Origin: Gammaproteobacteria bacterium
GTDB taxonomy: Bacteria > Pseudomonadota > Gammaproteobacteria > Enterobacterales > Psychrobiaceae
Direction: 5' to 3'
Assembly (NCBI GenBank): GCA_013214965.1
Contig: JABSRU010000004.1
Location: 124,001-188,000, forward strand
Length of the DNA stretch: 64,000 nt
Below are positions 55,595-64,000 of this stretch, one piece after another. Within the stretch, counting starts at the first letter, position 1, and each line of letters begins with the position of its first letter. The position numbers and the translations under genes are program-made. The notes under the pieces were generated by a model. That model was not told the DNA's origin and made no database searches. It saw only the letters and a list, made by a program, of their open reading frames with translations.

Positions 55595-58500
55595 CGTAAG
55601 AGTATCTGGGTTTGATTTACATGTGACTGATGAACATGGTCAGGTCAAAGTCGTAAAAGATGCATTAATTAGCCTTGCTAAGGGAGAGCTTACTGTTCAA
55701 AGCAACGGTGAGTCGATAACGATGGCGCAATTAATCGAAAGTGCAAAAGTTAACATGGCGTCCTTAGAAAGCGTTTTTATTGAAGATATGTTGACCGCTG
55801 GTAATAGTACAGGCTTGGATGACGGTGAAGAGTTAAAGGATAAATTAGCAGAATTACAAAAATCTGATGCCATAAGAACAGAAGAATTAGATAAGTTGTT
55901 AGAGCAGCTTAAAAATCTGGAAAAAAAACTGGATGAAAAAGAAGAAAAGCTGGAAATACAAAAAGAAGAATTAAAGGCTAAAATAGCAGATGATGCTGAT
56001 AAATCTGAAGTTGATGGAAGTCATACGGTTGAGGATTACATCGAGGAAATCCAAGATCCACAGGTTACCGATGTGGTGGAAGAGCAAATTTTAGAAGTCG
56101 AGGAAGCTCAACATCAGAAAAGAACAAATAATGAGCCTCAAAAAATAGCGGAAAATCAAAATAGCAGTTCGCAGACCTCGAGTAAGAAGAGCGATGAAAA
56201 GGCAGAGGTGACCGTTGATCAAAATACGGTTACTTTGGTGCTGGATTCTGATGATGACAGTGGAGTGCTTGGTGATTTTATTACCAACATTAACAATGAC
56301 TTAACCATCAAGGGCGAAACCAAGCCTTTATCGGAAGTTAAAATTGTCATTGCTGGAAATGTTTATAAGACAATCGCGGAGGCTAACGGTAGTTACTCTC
56401 TAGATATACCAACGTTAAACGATGGTTCTTATAGTATTGTTGTTGAAGCTACCAGTCCTGGAGGAGGCGTAGCAACGTTAACAAAAACCATCGTTGTCGA
56501 CACCGTTCCTCCGACTGCTCCAACGGTATCTTTAGCTGCTGATAGTGATAGCGGGGAAAGTCAAACCGATGCAATTACCGCTAATAAAGAACCTGTATTT
56601 GAAGGTATGGCCGAAGCCAATGCTTCGGTTGCTTTTGTTATTGATGGGCGCGAATTTATAACCCGTGCTGACGGTGATGGTAAGTGGAGTATTACTGTGG
56701 AGGGTCGCTTACCAGATGGGCTTATCGAATATAAAGTTACTGCCACTGATGTAGCGGGTAATGTATCTGATGCCACCATTCAAACAGTCACTATCGATTC
56801 TCAAATTATTCTAACCGGCGGTCTGGATGCATCCACGGATGCTGGTTATTCACAGACCGATGAAATCACCAATATAAGTACGTTGATGTTTTCTGGCACA
56901 GGGGAACCAGGCGTCAAGGTTTTACTGCATTTTAATGATTTACCAACCGCATTAGAAGTTGAAGTGGATGAGTCAGGTAATTGGAGTATTGATGGTAACT
57001 TACCTCGTTATTCAGTCCTAAAGACATTGTCTGAAGGAGAGTACTCATACAAAATTAGCTCAGTTGATTTAGCCGGTAATGCCAAAGAAATAGAAGGAAA
57101 GGTTGTTGTTGATTTAACGAAGCCAGAGTCTACTTTATGGCGACTGGATGCAGACAGTGATACGGGGCAATATGATGATGATGCTATTACTCAAAATGCT
57201 GAGCCTACTTTGTCTGGTGTCAGTGAACCCAATGTGTTTATCACTGTTATTTTTAAGGGGAAAGATTTTCTCGATGGTAAGAGTGTTGATGTCGAATATC
57301 GAACAACTGCGGATGAAAATGGTGTCTGGCAACTCAAGGTAACAGACACTTTGGCTGATGGTAGTCACAATTATGTTGTGAAAGCAACTGATTTTGCCGG
57401 AAATATTGAAGAGAACATCGGCAGTTTCGTGGTGGATAGAGTTAATTCCCTTCGAGGAGGCTTGGACGAAAAGTCTGATTCCGGCATTAGCGATAAAGAT
57501 AACGTCACTAAAATTAATGCCCCTACTTTTAGTGGTATTGGTGATGTTGGTGAGCAAGTGACATTGTTCATTAATGATAAAGAATATACTCAAAATATCG
57601 ATTCATCAGGTCATTGGAGTATCGATATTCCTGAGGAGGACGCTTTAAATGATGCGCTTTATGCGTATAGATTATTTTCGGTTGATACCGCTGGTAATGA
57701 AGTGTCAGTCAAAGGCGAGATAACGGTTGATACCACGACGTTTGTTAATGGTTCATTAGCATCAAGCAGCGATTCTGGTGATTTTAATGATGATAATTAC
57801 ACCAATGTCAATACACCGACCTTTAGTGGTCAAGGCGAAGCTGGTTCATCGATTGTACTCAAGATAGATCAGTTAGTCTTGACGACTAAGGTCGATGACG
57901 AGGGAAACTGGACTGTACCTATTCTGTCCGAAGATGCTCTGCAAGATGGTGATTATGATTTTACGATCACCGCAACTGATATTGCAGGTAATACGGCGAG
58001 CGAATCTGGCAAACTGACTATTGATACTGTCGCGCCTACACCATTTAGTGGTGGCTTACAGGAAATATCAACCAATGACACTGGTGAATTTGATAACGAT
58101 GGAATAACGAGTAATACATTACCTGTTTTTACTGGTTTAGGGGAGCCGAGCGCTAAGGTTGAATTATTCATCGCAGGAGAGTCTTATCAAGCGACTGTTG
58201 GCTCCGATGGTCGTTGGATAATTGAGGTACTGACGCGTATCGACGATGGGGCATGGTCTTATGTCCTCACGTCTGAAGACTTGGCAGGAAACCAAGTTAG
58301 CATCACTGACGAGATGACGATTGATACTGTCGCTGAATTAACCGGTGGTTTAGACGCCAATTCTGATTCTGGGATTTCCAGAGAGGATAATATCACCAAC
58401 GTAGTCTCTCCAGCATTTTCAGGCACCAGCGAGCCTGGTGCCGTGGTTAGTTTTAGTATTCGTGGTGATCAATACCAAACTGAGGTTAACAGCGCCGGTA

Positions 58501-61500
58501 ATTGGAGGATATCACTGCCAACAGCTAGTCCATTGCAAGACGGTACTCATGAGTATGAAATTAGAGTTGTTGACGTTGCTGGTAATGAGAAAGTCATTAA
58601 CGATTCTATTATTGTTGATACGACGATACCTGAGTTCTTTGATGGTGGTCTAGACAGTGATAGTGATTCAGGCAGGTTGTCTGACGATGGCGTGACCAAT
58701 GAAAGTACCCCTATTTTTTCAGGGAAAGTCGAGGTTGGGAGTTCTGTTGTTATTATTATCTCGGGCAAGACATATAATGCGGTCGTTGATGTTAAGGGAA
58801 ACTGGAGTGTCAAGGTCGAAGAATCGTTAAATGACGGTGATTATCCATATACATTGACAGCCACAGATGTGGCTGGTAACAGTAGAGACCTTGAAGGTAA
58901 GGTGATCATCGATACTGAGAATGAAGTTAGTGGTTCATTGGAGGCTGGTAGTGATACGGGCCGTTCGAGTGCGGATGGGATCACACAGACGAAAAGCCCT
59001 ACCTTTACGGGGAAAGGGGAAGCTAATGCTGAAGTAACATTCGTTATCAACAATGTCGAATATAAAACTGAGATTGAAGCTAACGGCACTTGGTCATTAA
59101 ACATTAGCGATATTTTAAGTGATGGCACCTATGAATATACACTTAAATCCATTGACCTTGCTGGGAATGAAGCGATAGAACAGGGTCGAATTATCGTCGA
59201 TAATACCACTAATATTACCGCTCGCTTGTCTGTGAGTAGTGACACTGGGGATTCAGATAGTGATAGCTATACTAACGATATTAGTCCTGCTTTTAACGGT
59301 GTAGCAGAAGCCGGAGCCGAAATTACTTTGATCATTGGGGGTAACGAATACAGTACTGTTGCACTTGATGATGATACATGGAGTATTGATGTAACAAAAA
59401 ATCTATCCGAAGGAACGATTGAGTATACTGTCCGCACGGTGGACATTGCCGGTAATATGAACAGTACAAATGGCTCAATTGTCATTGACACCACCGCGCC
59501 ATTATTATCAGGGGGAATTGCCCCCACTAGTGACTCTGGTGAATTTAATGATGACGGCATTACTAAAATTAGTACACCGGATTTTTCAGGGACTGGAGAG
59601 TATGGTGACAGCATTACTTTGCTGATAAATAACCAAGAGTATCATACGGAAGTTGATGTGAATGGCCAGTGGACCATTAAAATCACCAATGCATTGGGTG
59701 AAGGTAGCAGTGACTATGTCGTAACAGCAGTCGATCTAGCTGGTAATAAGGCCATATTAAATGGCACTGTTATTATAGATAATAGCATTAGCCTAACTGG
59801 TGGATTGGATGCCGCCTCTGATAGTGGTCGTTCAAACTCAGATAGTAACACCAATGTGACAACACCGACCTTTTCTGGCTCGGGGGAGCCTAAAGCTGCC
59901 ATAACATTGATGATAAATAATGCCGAGTATACAACGACTGTAGACAGCTCGGGGCAATGGACAGTTGACGTTGCTGAACCGCTTGTTGATTCTATTTATA
60001 CCTATACTATTTCAACCATCGATTTGGCGGGCAACGAAGCAAGCCTTGATGGTTCTATTGTTGTCGACCTTGTTGCGCCAGGCATATTTACCGGTGAGCT
60101 TGCTAGGGACAGTGACACTGGCCTATCGGATAACGATGGCATAACGAATCATCAACTCCCACTATTTAATGGGCATGTTGAGGTCGGTAGTGATGTTTCG
60201 TTAAAGATTAATGGGAATTATTATCAGGCACAAGTTAATGACGCCGGTGAATGGACCGCTGAAGTTGCCCATGCGCTCGCCGACGGGAACTATGAATATG
60301 AGTTAGTTGCAACTGATGCAGCAGGTAATACGACTGAATTAGTTGAAAATATAACGGTGGACACGCAAATATTGACCTTGTCTGGAGGGTTAGATATTGA
60401 TAGCGATACGGGGAAATCGTTCGATAATATTACTAACATACCGCTGCCTAACTTTAGTGGTAAGGCCGAAGTCGGTGCACAAGTCATTTTAAAAATTAAT
60501 GGCAATACTTATAACACTAAAGCCGATGCCGAAGGGAATTGGTCGGTGAAAGTTGAAAATGAATTACCTGATAACACTCACTCATATACACTTTTAACCA
60601 TTGATATCGCTGGTAATAAAAAAGAGTTAGCGGGTGAGATATCTGTTGATACTGAAACCTTTGTATTCGGTGGTTTATTAGCAGCAAGCGACTCTGGACT
60701 ATTAAGCAGTGATGGCTATACCAACCATACAAAACCTATCTTTGAAGGCACAGGAGAAGCGGGTGCTAATATTTCGTTGGTTATTAATGGTGCTTCATAC
60801 CAAACAACGGTTGATGCAAGTGGAAAATGGATCGTTAAAATTGATCATCCATTGAGTGACGGTAGCTTTAGTTACGTCATTACAGCAACGGATATTGCAG
60901 GAAATGTTGCCACTAGTGAAGGGGCTATCACTATTGATACACAAGATCCTATTGGGTTTACAGGTGGTTTGGATAGCGGTAGTGATTCTGGTATTGATAA
61001 TAATGATAATATTACAAATAGTGTCTCGCCATTGTTCTCTGGTGAAGGTGAGCCTGGCAATGTTGTTACCTTAAAAATTGGTAATAAAGAATACACAAGT
61101 ACCGTTGTTGATGATGGTTCTTGGAATATCCCTATCACAACGGTGCTTGGCCAAGGGGAGAGCAAGTATGAGTTGATTTTAACTGACAAAGCGGGAAATA
61201 CGAGTGAACTAGACGGCTCTATTATCATCGATACGGTGGCCGAACAAGTTACCGGTAGTTTAAGTACCCTCAGTGACTCAGGTGTGAAAGGTGATGAAAT
61301 AACTAATGATACACGACCATTTTTCAACGGCACAGCTGAGCCTGACAGTATGGTAGAACTGATTATTGGAGACTCTCAATATTCTGTTAAAACTGATGAT
61401 AATGGCAATTGGACTTTACAAGTTACTAATGAACTCGTTGACGGAAAACAAAATTACACCTTAATTTCCACTGATTTAGCGGGCAATATATCAAATGCTA

Positions 61501-64000
61501 GTGGTAGCATCAATATCGATACTACTACCCCAAATCCATTTACAGTCGGTATCGATGAGGTAAGTGATTCGGGTATCTCTAGTTCCGACAATATTACTAA
61601 TATTACATCGCCTATTGTCGCCGGTTTAGGCGAGAATGACAGTATCGTTACAGTTGTTATCGCCGAGAAAAAATACGAGACGACAGTCAGCAATGGCAGT
61701 TGGCAAATTAAAGTCGATGATCTCTCTGATGGCGAACATACTATTGAGGCATACTCTATAGATGTGGCCGGTAATAAAACGAACACCATTATCGTAAAAT
61801 TGACGATTGACACCACGACCACTGTCACGGGGAAGTTAGATGCGAGTAGCGATACAGGATTAGATCTTACCGATGGCTTGACTAAGGATGATAAACCTGT
61901 TTTCACTGGGACTGCCGAGGTGGGCGCGACCGTTGTTTTATCGATTGCAGGGCAAACTATTAGCGCTGTTGTTGACTCGTTAGGTAACTGGAGTGCGACT
62001 ATTCCGGTTTATCTTGGTGAAGGAGAGCATGTTTATACTATTAAATCGACTGATATTGCAGGTAACACCGATGAGATTAGTGGTGCAATAACGGTTGATT
62101 TAACCGCTCCGAATCATTTCTCCGCTAGCCTAGATAAAGACAGTGATAGTGCAAATAACAGTGATAATATTACCAATATCAATAGGCCAACATTTAACGG
62201 TATTGGTGAAGATGGAGCCAGAGTTACTCTTAATCTAGCCGGGCAACAACATACTACAACAGTTGTTGATGGCCATTGGGCAATTGAGGTAGGGCAGATA
62301 GGGGATGGCACTCATGAATATTTAGCGGTACAAACTGATTTAGCTGGCAACGTGTCAGATGTCATTAAAGGCGTCATTACGATTGATACCGAAGTGTTTG
62401 TTACTGGCGGGCTTGATGCTGCAAGTGATACTGGATTTGAAAATGATGATGATATTACTAGCATAGCAAACCCGGTATTTAGCGGCACAGGCGAGCCTGA
62501 AGCTGTGGTCAAGGTGACGATCAATAATCATGTATATGAGTCCGTAGTAGGAGACGATGGAAACTGGAGTATTACCATCGAAGACGCTTTGCTTGGAAAC
62601 ACATTAGACAACCCTAGCTACGCTTACAATATAGAGATCACCGACATTGCGGGTAACGTTGCAATGCTTGATGGCGACATAATCGTTGATTTAACAGCGC
62701 CAACCCCTTTTACTTATCAACTGGATGCGAATAGTGACAGTGGGGTTGCTGGGGATGCTATTACGAACGTGTCTCGACCTATATTCTCAGGTATTGGAGA
62801 GCCTGGAATACGTGTGACACTGACTATAGATGGAAAAAATTACACTGAAACTGTTAATTCTGATGGTACATGGAGCGTGCAACCGACTTCCGATTTGATT
62901 AGCCAAGGTGTTTATAATTACGAAGTAGTCGCGATGGATAAAGCGGGTAATACTGTCGAAAAATCGGGTAACCTTACCTTCGATAATAATGCGACCCTCA
63001 GTGGCGGACTAGATCAGAGCAGCGACAGCGGTCGACGACAAGACGATAATATCACTAATGATAATACGCCTTTGTTTAGCGGTAATGCGGAAGTAGGTAG
63101 TGAGGTTAAATTAACCATTAATGGTAATGATTACACGGCAATAGCTGGTAGTAATGGTCGCTGGGAAATAACAATTGATGATGTGATAGCTGATACTGAC
63201 AGTTCAGGGATTAGTTATACCATCAATGCCATCGATATTGCTGGCAATAATGCGACGACAGTGACAGGGGTCTTATATGTTGATACTACCGCTCCTACTA
63301 TATTCACTGGCAGCTTAGACGCGAGCACAAACTCGGCCAGTGACAGTGACAATATCACCAATCATCAAACACCGACATTTTCAGGTTTGGTCGAAGAAGG
63401 CTCGACGGTCGAGGTGTTAATCAACAACAAAAAATATCATGCACAAGTCAATGAGGACGGGAAATGGAGCTTTACTATGCCCGATACCGATCTATTGCCT
63501 GACGGAACGCATTCATACACATTTACTGCCACTGATGTTGCGGGCAATACTAAATTAATATCAGACAGTGTGGATATAGATACCTTTGTGTCATTACTTA
63601 AAGGAGGACTTTCTGCCGAGAGTGATAGTGGTGAAGTGAATAATGATGGTATCACCAATGTCACATCGCCAACATTTAATGGATCCACAGAAGTTGGTGC
63701 TAAAGTCATTCTGACTATCAATAATATTGACTACGAAGCCGATGTGGATGCCGATGGGAATTGGAGTGTTGAAGTTAGTGATACGCTTGCCGAAAATGTT
63801 TATAGCTATAAACTTACGGCAACCGATGTTGCAGGAAATCAACTAGAAAAAACAGGATCGTTTGAAATTGATTTGACGCCTCCCGAAACCTTTACCGCTA
63901 CATTAGACTTATCTAGTGATTCGGGCACCATTGGTAATAGCAGAACAAACGACACCACACCGATGATTTCAGGTACCGGTAGCGAGGGTGATAAAATAAA
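55566..64000 (+). CDS. Giant repetitive Ig-like adhesin (partial at right edge, at least 2811 codons)
   Basis: One open frame from ATG 55566 to the window end, no stop, codon starts at positions divisible by three; I read it in segments throughout. N-terminus: ~80-residue globular prefix (M-K-I-V-I-D-S-L-D-N) without signal peptide, a K/E/L-rich coiled coil at about residues 85-144, an acidic/polar linker to ~215, then tandem Ig-like domains of ~97 residues. Absence of a signal peptide plus this architecture suggests type I secretion as in LapA/BapA-type biofilm adhesins, with the C-terminal secretion signal beyond the window (inference). Ribosome site weak (TGGAT). Role probably attachment or biofilm. 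Confidence 0.9.
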   Translation, partial: MKIVIDSLDNVRVSGFDLHVTDEHGQVKVVKDALISLAKGELTVQSNGESITMAQLIESAKVNMASLESVFIEDMLTAGNSTGLDDGEELKDKLAELQKSDAIRTEELDKLLEQLKNLEKKLDEKEEKLEIQKEELKAKIADDADKSEVDGSHTVEDYIEEIQDPQVTDVVEEQILEVEEAQHQKRTNNEPQKIAENQNSSSQTSSKKSDEKAEVTVDQNTVTLVLDSDDDSGVLGDFITNINNDLTIKGETKPLSEVKIVIAGNVYKTIAEANGSYSLDIPTLNDGSYSIVVEATSPGGGVATLTKTIVVDTVPPTAPTVSLAADSDSGESQTDAITANKEPVFEGMAEANASVAFVIDGREFITRADGDGKWSITVEGRLPDGLIEYKVTATDVAGNVSDATIQTVTIDSQIILTGGLDASTDAGYSQTDEITNISTLMFSGTGEPGVKVLLHFNDLPTALEVEVDESGNWSIDGNLPRYSVLKTLSEGEYSYKISSVDLAGNAKEIEGKVVVDLTKPESTLWRLDADSDTGQYDDDAITQNAEPTLSGVSEPNVFITVIFKGKDFLDGKSVDVEYRTTADENGVWQLKVTDTLADGSHNYVVKATDFAGNIEENIGSFVVDRVNSLRGGLDEKSDSGISDKDNVTKINAPTFSGIGDVGEQVTLFINDKEYTQNIDSSGHWSIDIPEEDALNDALYAYRLFSVDTAGNEVSVKGEITVDTTTFVNGSLASSSDSGDFNDDNYTNVNTPTFSGQGEAGSSIVLKIDQLVLTTKVDDEGNWTVPILSEDALQDGDYDFTITATDIAGNTASESGKLTIDTVAPTPFSGGLQEISTNDTGEFDNDGITSNTLPVFTGLGEPSAKVELFIAGESYQATVGSDGRWIIEVLTRIDDGAWSYVLTSEDLAGNQVSITDEMTIDTVAELTGGLDANSDSGISREDNITNVVSPAFSGTSEPGAVVSFSIRGDQYQTEVNSAGNWRISLPTASPLQDGTHEYEIRVVDVAGNEKVINDSIIVDTTIPEFFDGGLDSDSDSGRLSDDGVTNESTPIFSGKVEVGSSVVIIISGKTYNAVVDVKGNWSVKVEESLNDGDYPYTLTATDVAGNSRDLEGKVIIDTENEVSGSLEAGSDTGRSSADGITQTKSPTFTGKGEANAEVTFVINNVEYKTEIEANGTWSLNISDILSDGTYEYTLKSIDLAGNEAIEQGRIIVDNTTNITARLSVSSDTGDSDSDSYTNDISPAFNGVAEAGAEITLIIGGNEYSTVALDDDTWSIDVTKNLSEGTIEYTVRTVDIAGNMNSTNGSIVIDTTAPLLSGGIAPTSDSGEFNDDGITKISTPDFSGTGEYGDSITLLINNQEYHTEVDVNGQWTIKITNALGEGSSDYVVTAVDLAGNKAILNGTVIIDNSISLTGGLDAASDSGRSNSDSNTNVTTPTFSGSGEPKAAITLMINNAEYTTTVDSSGQWTVDVAEPLVDSIYTYTISTIDLAGNEASLDGSIVVDLVAPGIFTGELARDSDTGLSDNDGITNHQLPLFNGHVEVGSDVSLKINGNYYQAQVNDAGEWTAEVAHALADGNYEYELVATDAAGNTTELVENITVDTQILTLSGGLDIDSDTGKSFDNITNIPLPNFSGKAEVGAQVILKINGNTYNTKADAEGNWSVKVENELPDNTHSYTLLTIDIAGNKKELAGEISVDTETFVFGGLLAASDSGLLSSDGYTNHTKPIFEGTGEAGANISLVINGASYQTTVDASGKWIVKIDHPLSDGSFSYVITATDIAGNVATSEGAITIDTQDPIGFTGGLDSGSDSGIDNNDNITNSVSPLFSGEGEPGNVVTLKIGNKEYTSTVVDDGSWNIPITTVLGQGESKYELILTDKAGNTSELDGSIIIDTVAEQVTGSLSTLSDSGVKGDEITNDTRPFFNGTAEPDSMVELIIGDSQYSVKTDDNGNWTLQVTNELVDGKQNYTLISTDLAGNISNASGSINIDTTTPNPFTVGIDEVSDSGISSSDNITNITSPIVAGLGENDSIVTVVIAEKKYETTVSNGSWQIKVDDLSDGEHTIEAYSIDVAGNKTNTIIVKLTIDTTTTVTGKLDASSDTGLDLTDGLTKDDKPVFTGTAEVGATVVLSIAGQTISAVVDSLGNWSATIPVYLGEGEHVYTIKSTDIAGNTDEISGAITVDLTAPNHFSASLDKDSDSANNSDNITNINRPTFNGIGEDGARVTLNLAGQQHTTTVVDGHWAIEVGQIGDGTHEYLAVQTDLAGNVSDVIKGVITIDTEVFVTGGLDAASDTGFENDDDITSIANPVFSGTGEPEAVVKVTINNHVYESVVGDDGNWSITIEDALLGNTLDNPSYAYNIEITDIAGNVAMLDGDIIVDLTAPTPFTYQLDANSDSGVAGDAITNVSRPIFSGIGEPGIRVTLTIDGKNYTETVNSDGTWSVQPTSDLISQGVYNYEVVAMDKAGNTVEKSGNLTFDNNATLSGGLDQSSDSGRRQDDNITNDNTPLFSGNAEVGSEVKLTINGNDYTAIAGSNGRWEITIDDVIADTDSSGISYTINAIDIAGNNATTVTGVLYVDTTAPTIFTGSLDASTNSASDSDNITNHQTPTFSGLVEEGSTVEVLINNKKYHAQVNEDGKWSFTMPDTDLLPDGTHSYTFTATDVAGNTKLISDSVDIDTFVSLLKGGLSAESDSGEVNNDGITNVTSPTFNGSTEVGAKVILTINNIDYEADVDADGNWSVEVSDTLAENVYSYKLTATDVAGNQLEKTGSFEIDLTPPETFTATLDLSSDSGTIGNSRTNDTTPMISGTGSEGDKI
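56227..64000 (+). repeat. Tandem array of ~26 complete bacterial Ig-like repeats plus one partial
   Basis: Period about 288-303 bases (mean ~292 over 57447-63879). Consensus order per repeat: G-G-L-D-A, S-D-S/T-G, D-D-x-I-T-N, P-x-F-S-G, G-E-x-G, an I-N-G-x-x-Y strand, G-x-W-S, D-G-x-Y-x-Y, T-D-x-A-G-N, then I-x-V-D-T. Repeats start near 56227, 56506, 56800, 57121, 57447, 57740, 58033, 58333, 58627, 58921, 59209, 59497, 59788, 60076, 60370, 60658, 60946, 61240, 61528, 61819, 62107, 62395, 62698, 62992, 63292, 63589, 63880. Copies are diverged at DNA level, so expansion is old. Acidic D-x-D clusters at domain junctions suggest Ca2+ binding (inference). Confidence 0.9.

Noticed and set aside
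56561-63842. Many minus-strand frames of 60-150 codons across the adhesin region
   Set aside because: They occur at a regular ~290-base period opposite the same part of each Ig repeat and have low-complexity S/P/L/V-rich products. They are mirror images of the repeat coding, not genes.
56227-64000. CRISPR-like or satellite DNA interpretation of the periodic sequence
   Set aside because: The period (~292 bases) is a multiple of three on average, the copies diverge at DNA level but keep protein motifs, and the frame is open throughout.

Overview
The window is chromosomal DNA of a low-GC marine gammaproteobacterium. Gene content and order point to the Alteromonadales (Shewanella/Colwellia/Psychrosphaera-like). 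The evidence is the conserved lptD-surA-pdxA-rsmA-apaG-apaH operon, rplU-rpmA-obgE next to ispB, lexA-sulA, a napDABC set headed by a tiny membrane protein, a DUF3718 protein and a catalytic-only PyrB. No rRNA, tRNA, insertion sequence, prophage or CRISPR array was seen. Genus-level placement is inference.

Layout. 1-5.9 kb: accessory cluster of a TonB-dependent receptor (cut by the left edge), a membrane-embedded AraC-type regulator, a MauG-like di-haem peroxidase and a beta-helix protein fused to a cytochrome c. 5.9-9.6 kb: ispB, rplU-rpmA, obgE, folA. 9.7-12.2 kb: a secreted DUF3718 protein and a chemoreceptor. 12.3-19 kb: the envelope/housekeeping operon lptD to apaH, read leftward. 19.1-21.6 kb: amgK-murU-djlA (cell-wall sugar recycling and a DnaJ-like protein) with overlapping ends. 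21.6-31.6 kb: CorB-like, YpjD, a 2-hydroxyacid dehydrogenase, a CAT-like acetyltransferase, a small beta-barrel, a CDF transporter, cdd, ygfZ, serA, rpiA. 31.8-33.2 kb: GIY-YIG, PH-domain and PlsC-like proteins. 33.3-37.6 kb: periplasmic nitrate reductase operon behind a near-ideal FNR-type class II promoter. 37.6-47.5 kb: NhaC antiporter, EAL-HDOD protein, pyrB-hemL, a CLC protein, a DUF6776-like protein, erpA, mltB, DUF599. 47.6-52 kb: ribA, an orphan NqrF-like flavoprotein, an Old Yellow Enzyme, an SDR and yacL. 52-55 kb: a MATE exporter, an unknown 72-residue protein, and lexA-sulA with two SOS boxes.

55.6 kb to the right edge is one uninterrupted reading frame of at least 2811 codons, cut by the window end. 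It encodes a giant surface protein: a short N-terminal domain, a charged coiled coil, an acidic linker and about 26 tandem Ig-like repeats of about 97 residues. This is the most striking object in the window. It is easy to miss because it has no stop codon here and is covered by many meaningless antisense frames.

Several genes work together. LptD and SurA build the outer membrane. AmgK and MurU return MurNAc to UDP-MurNAc, with the MltB-like transglycosylase as a possible source of wall fragments. NapC-NapB-NapA carry electrons from quinol to nitrate, with NapD as chaperone. LexA controls itself and SulA. RibA supplies the flavin pathway and sits beside two flavoenzymes.
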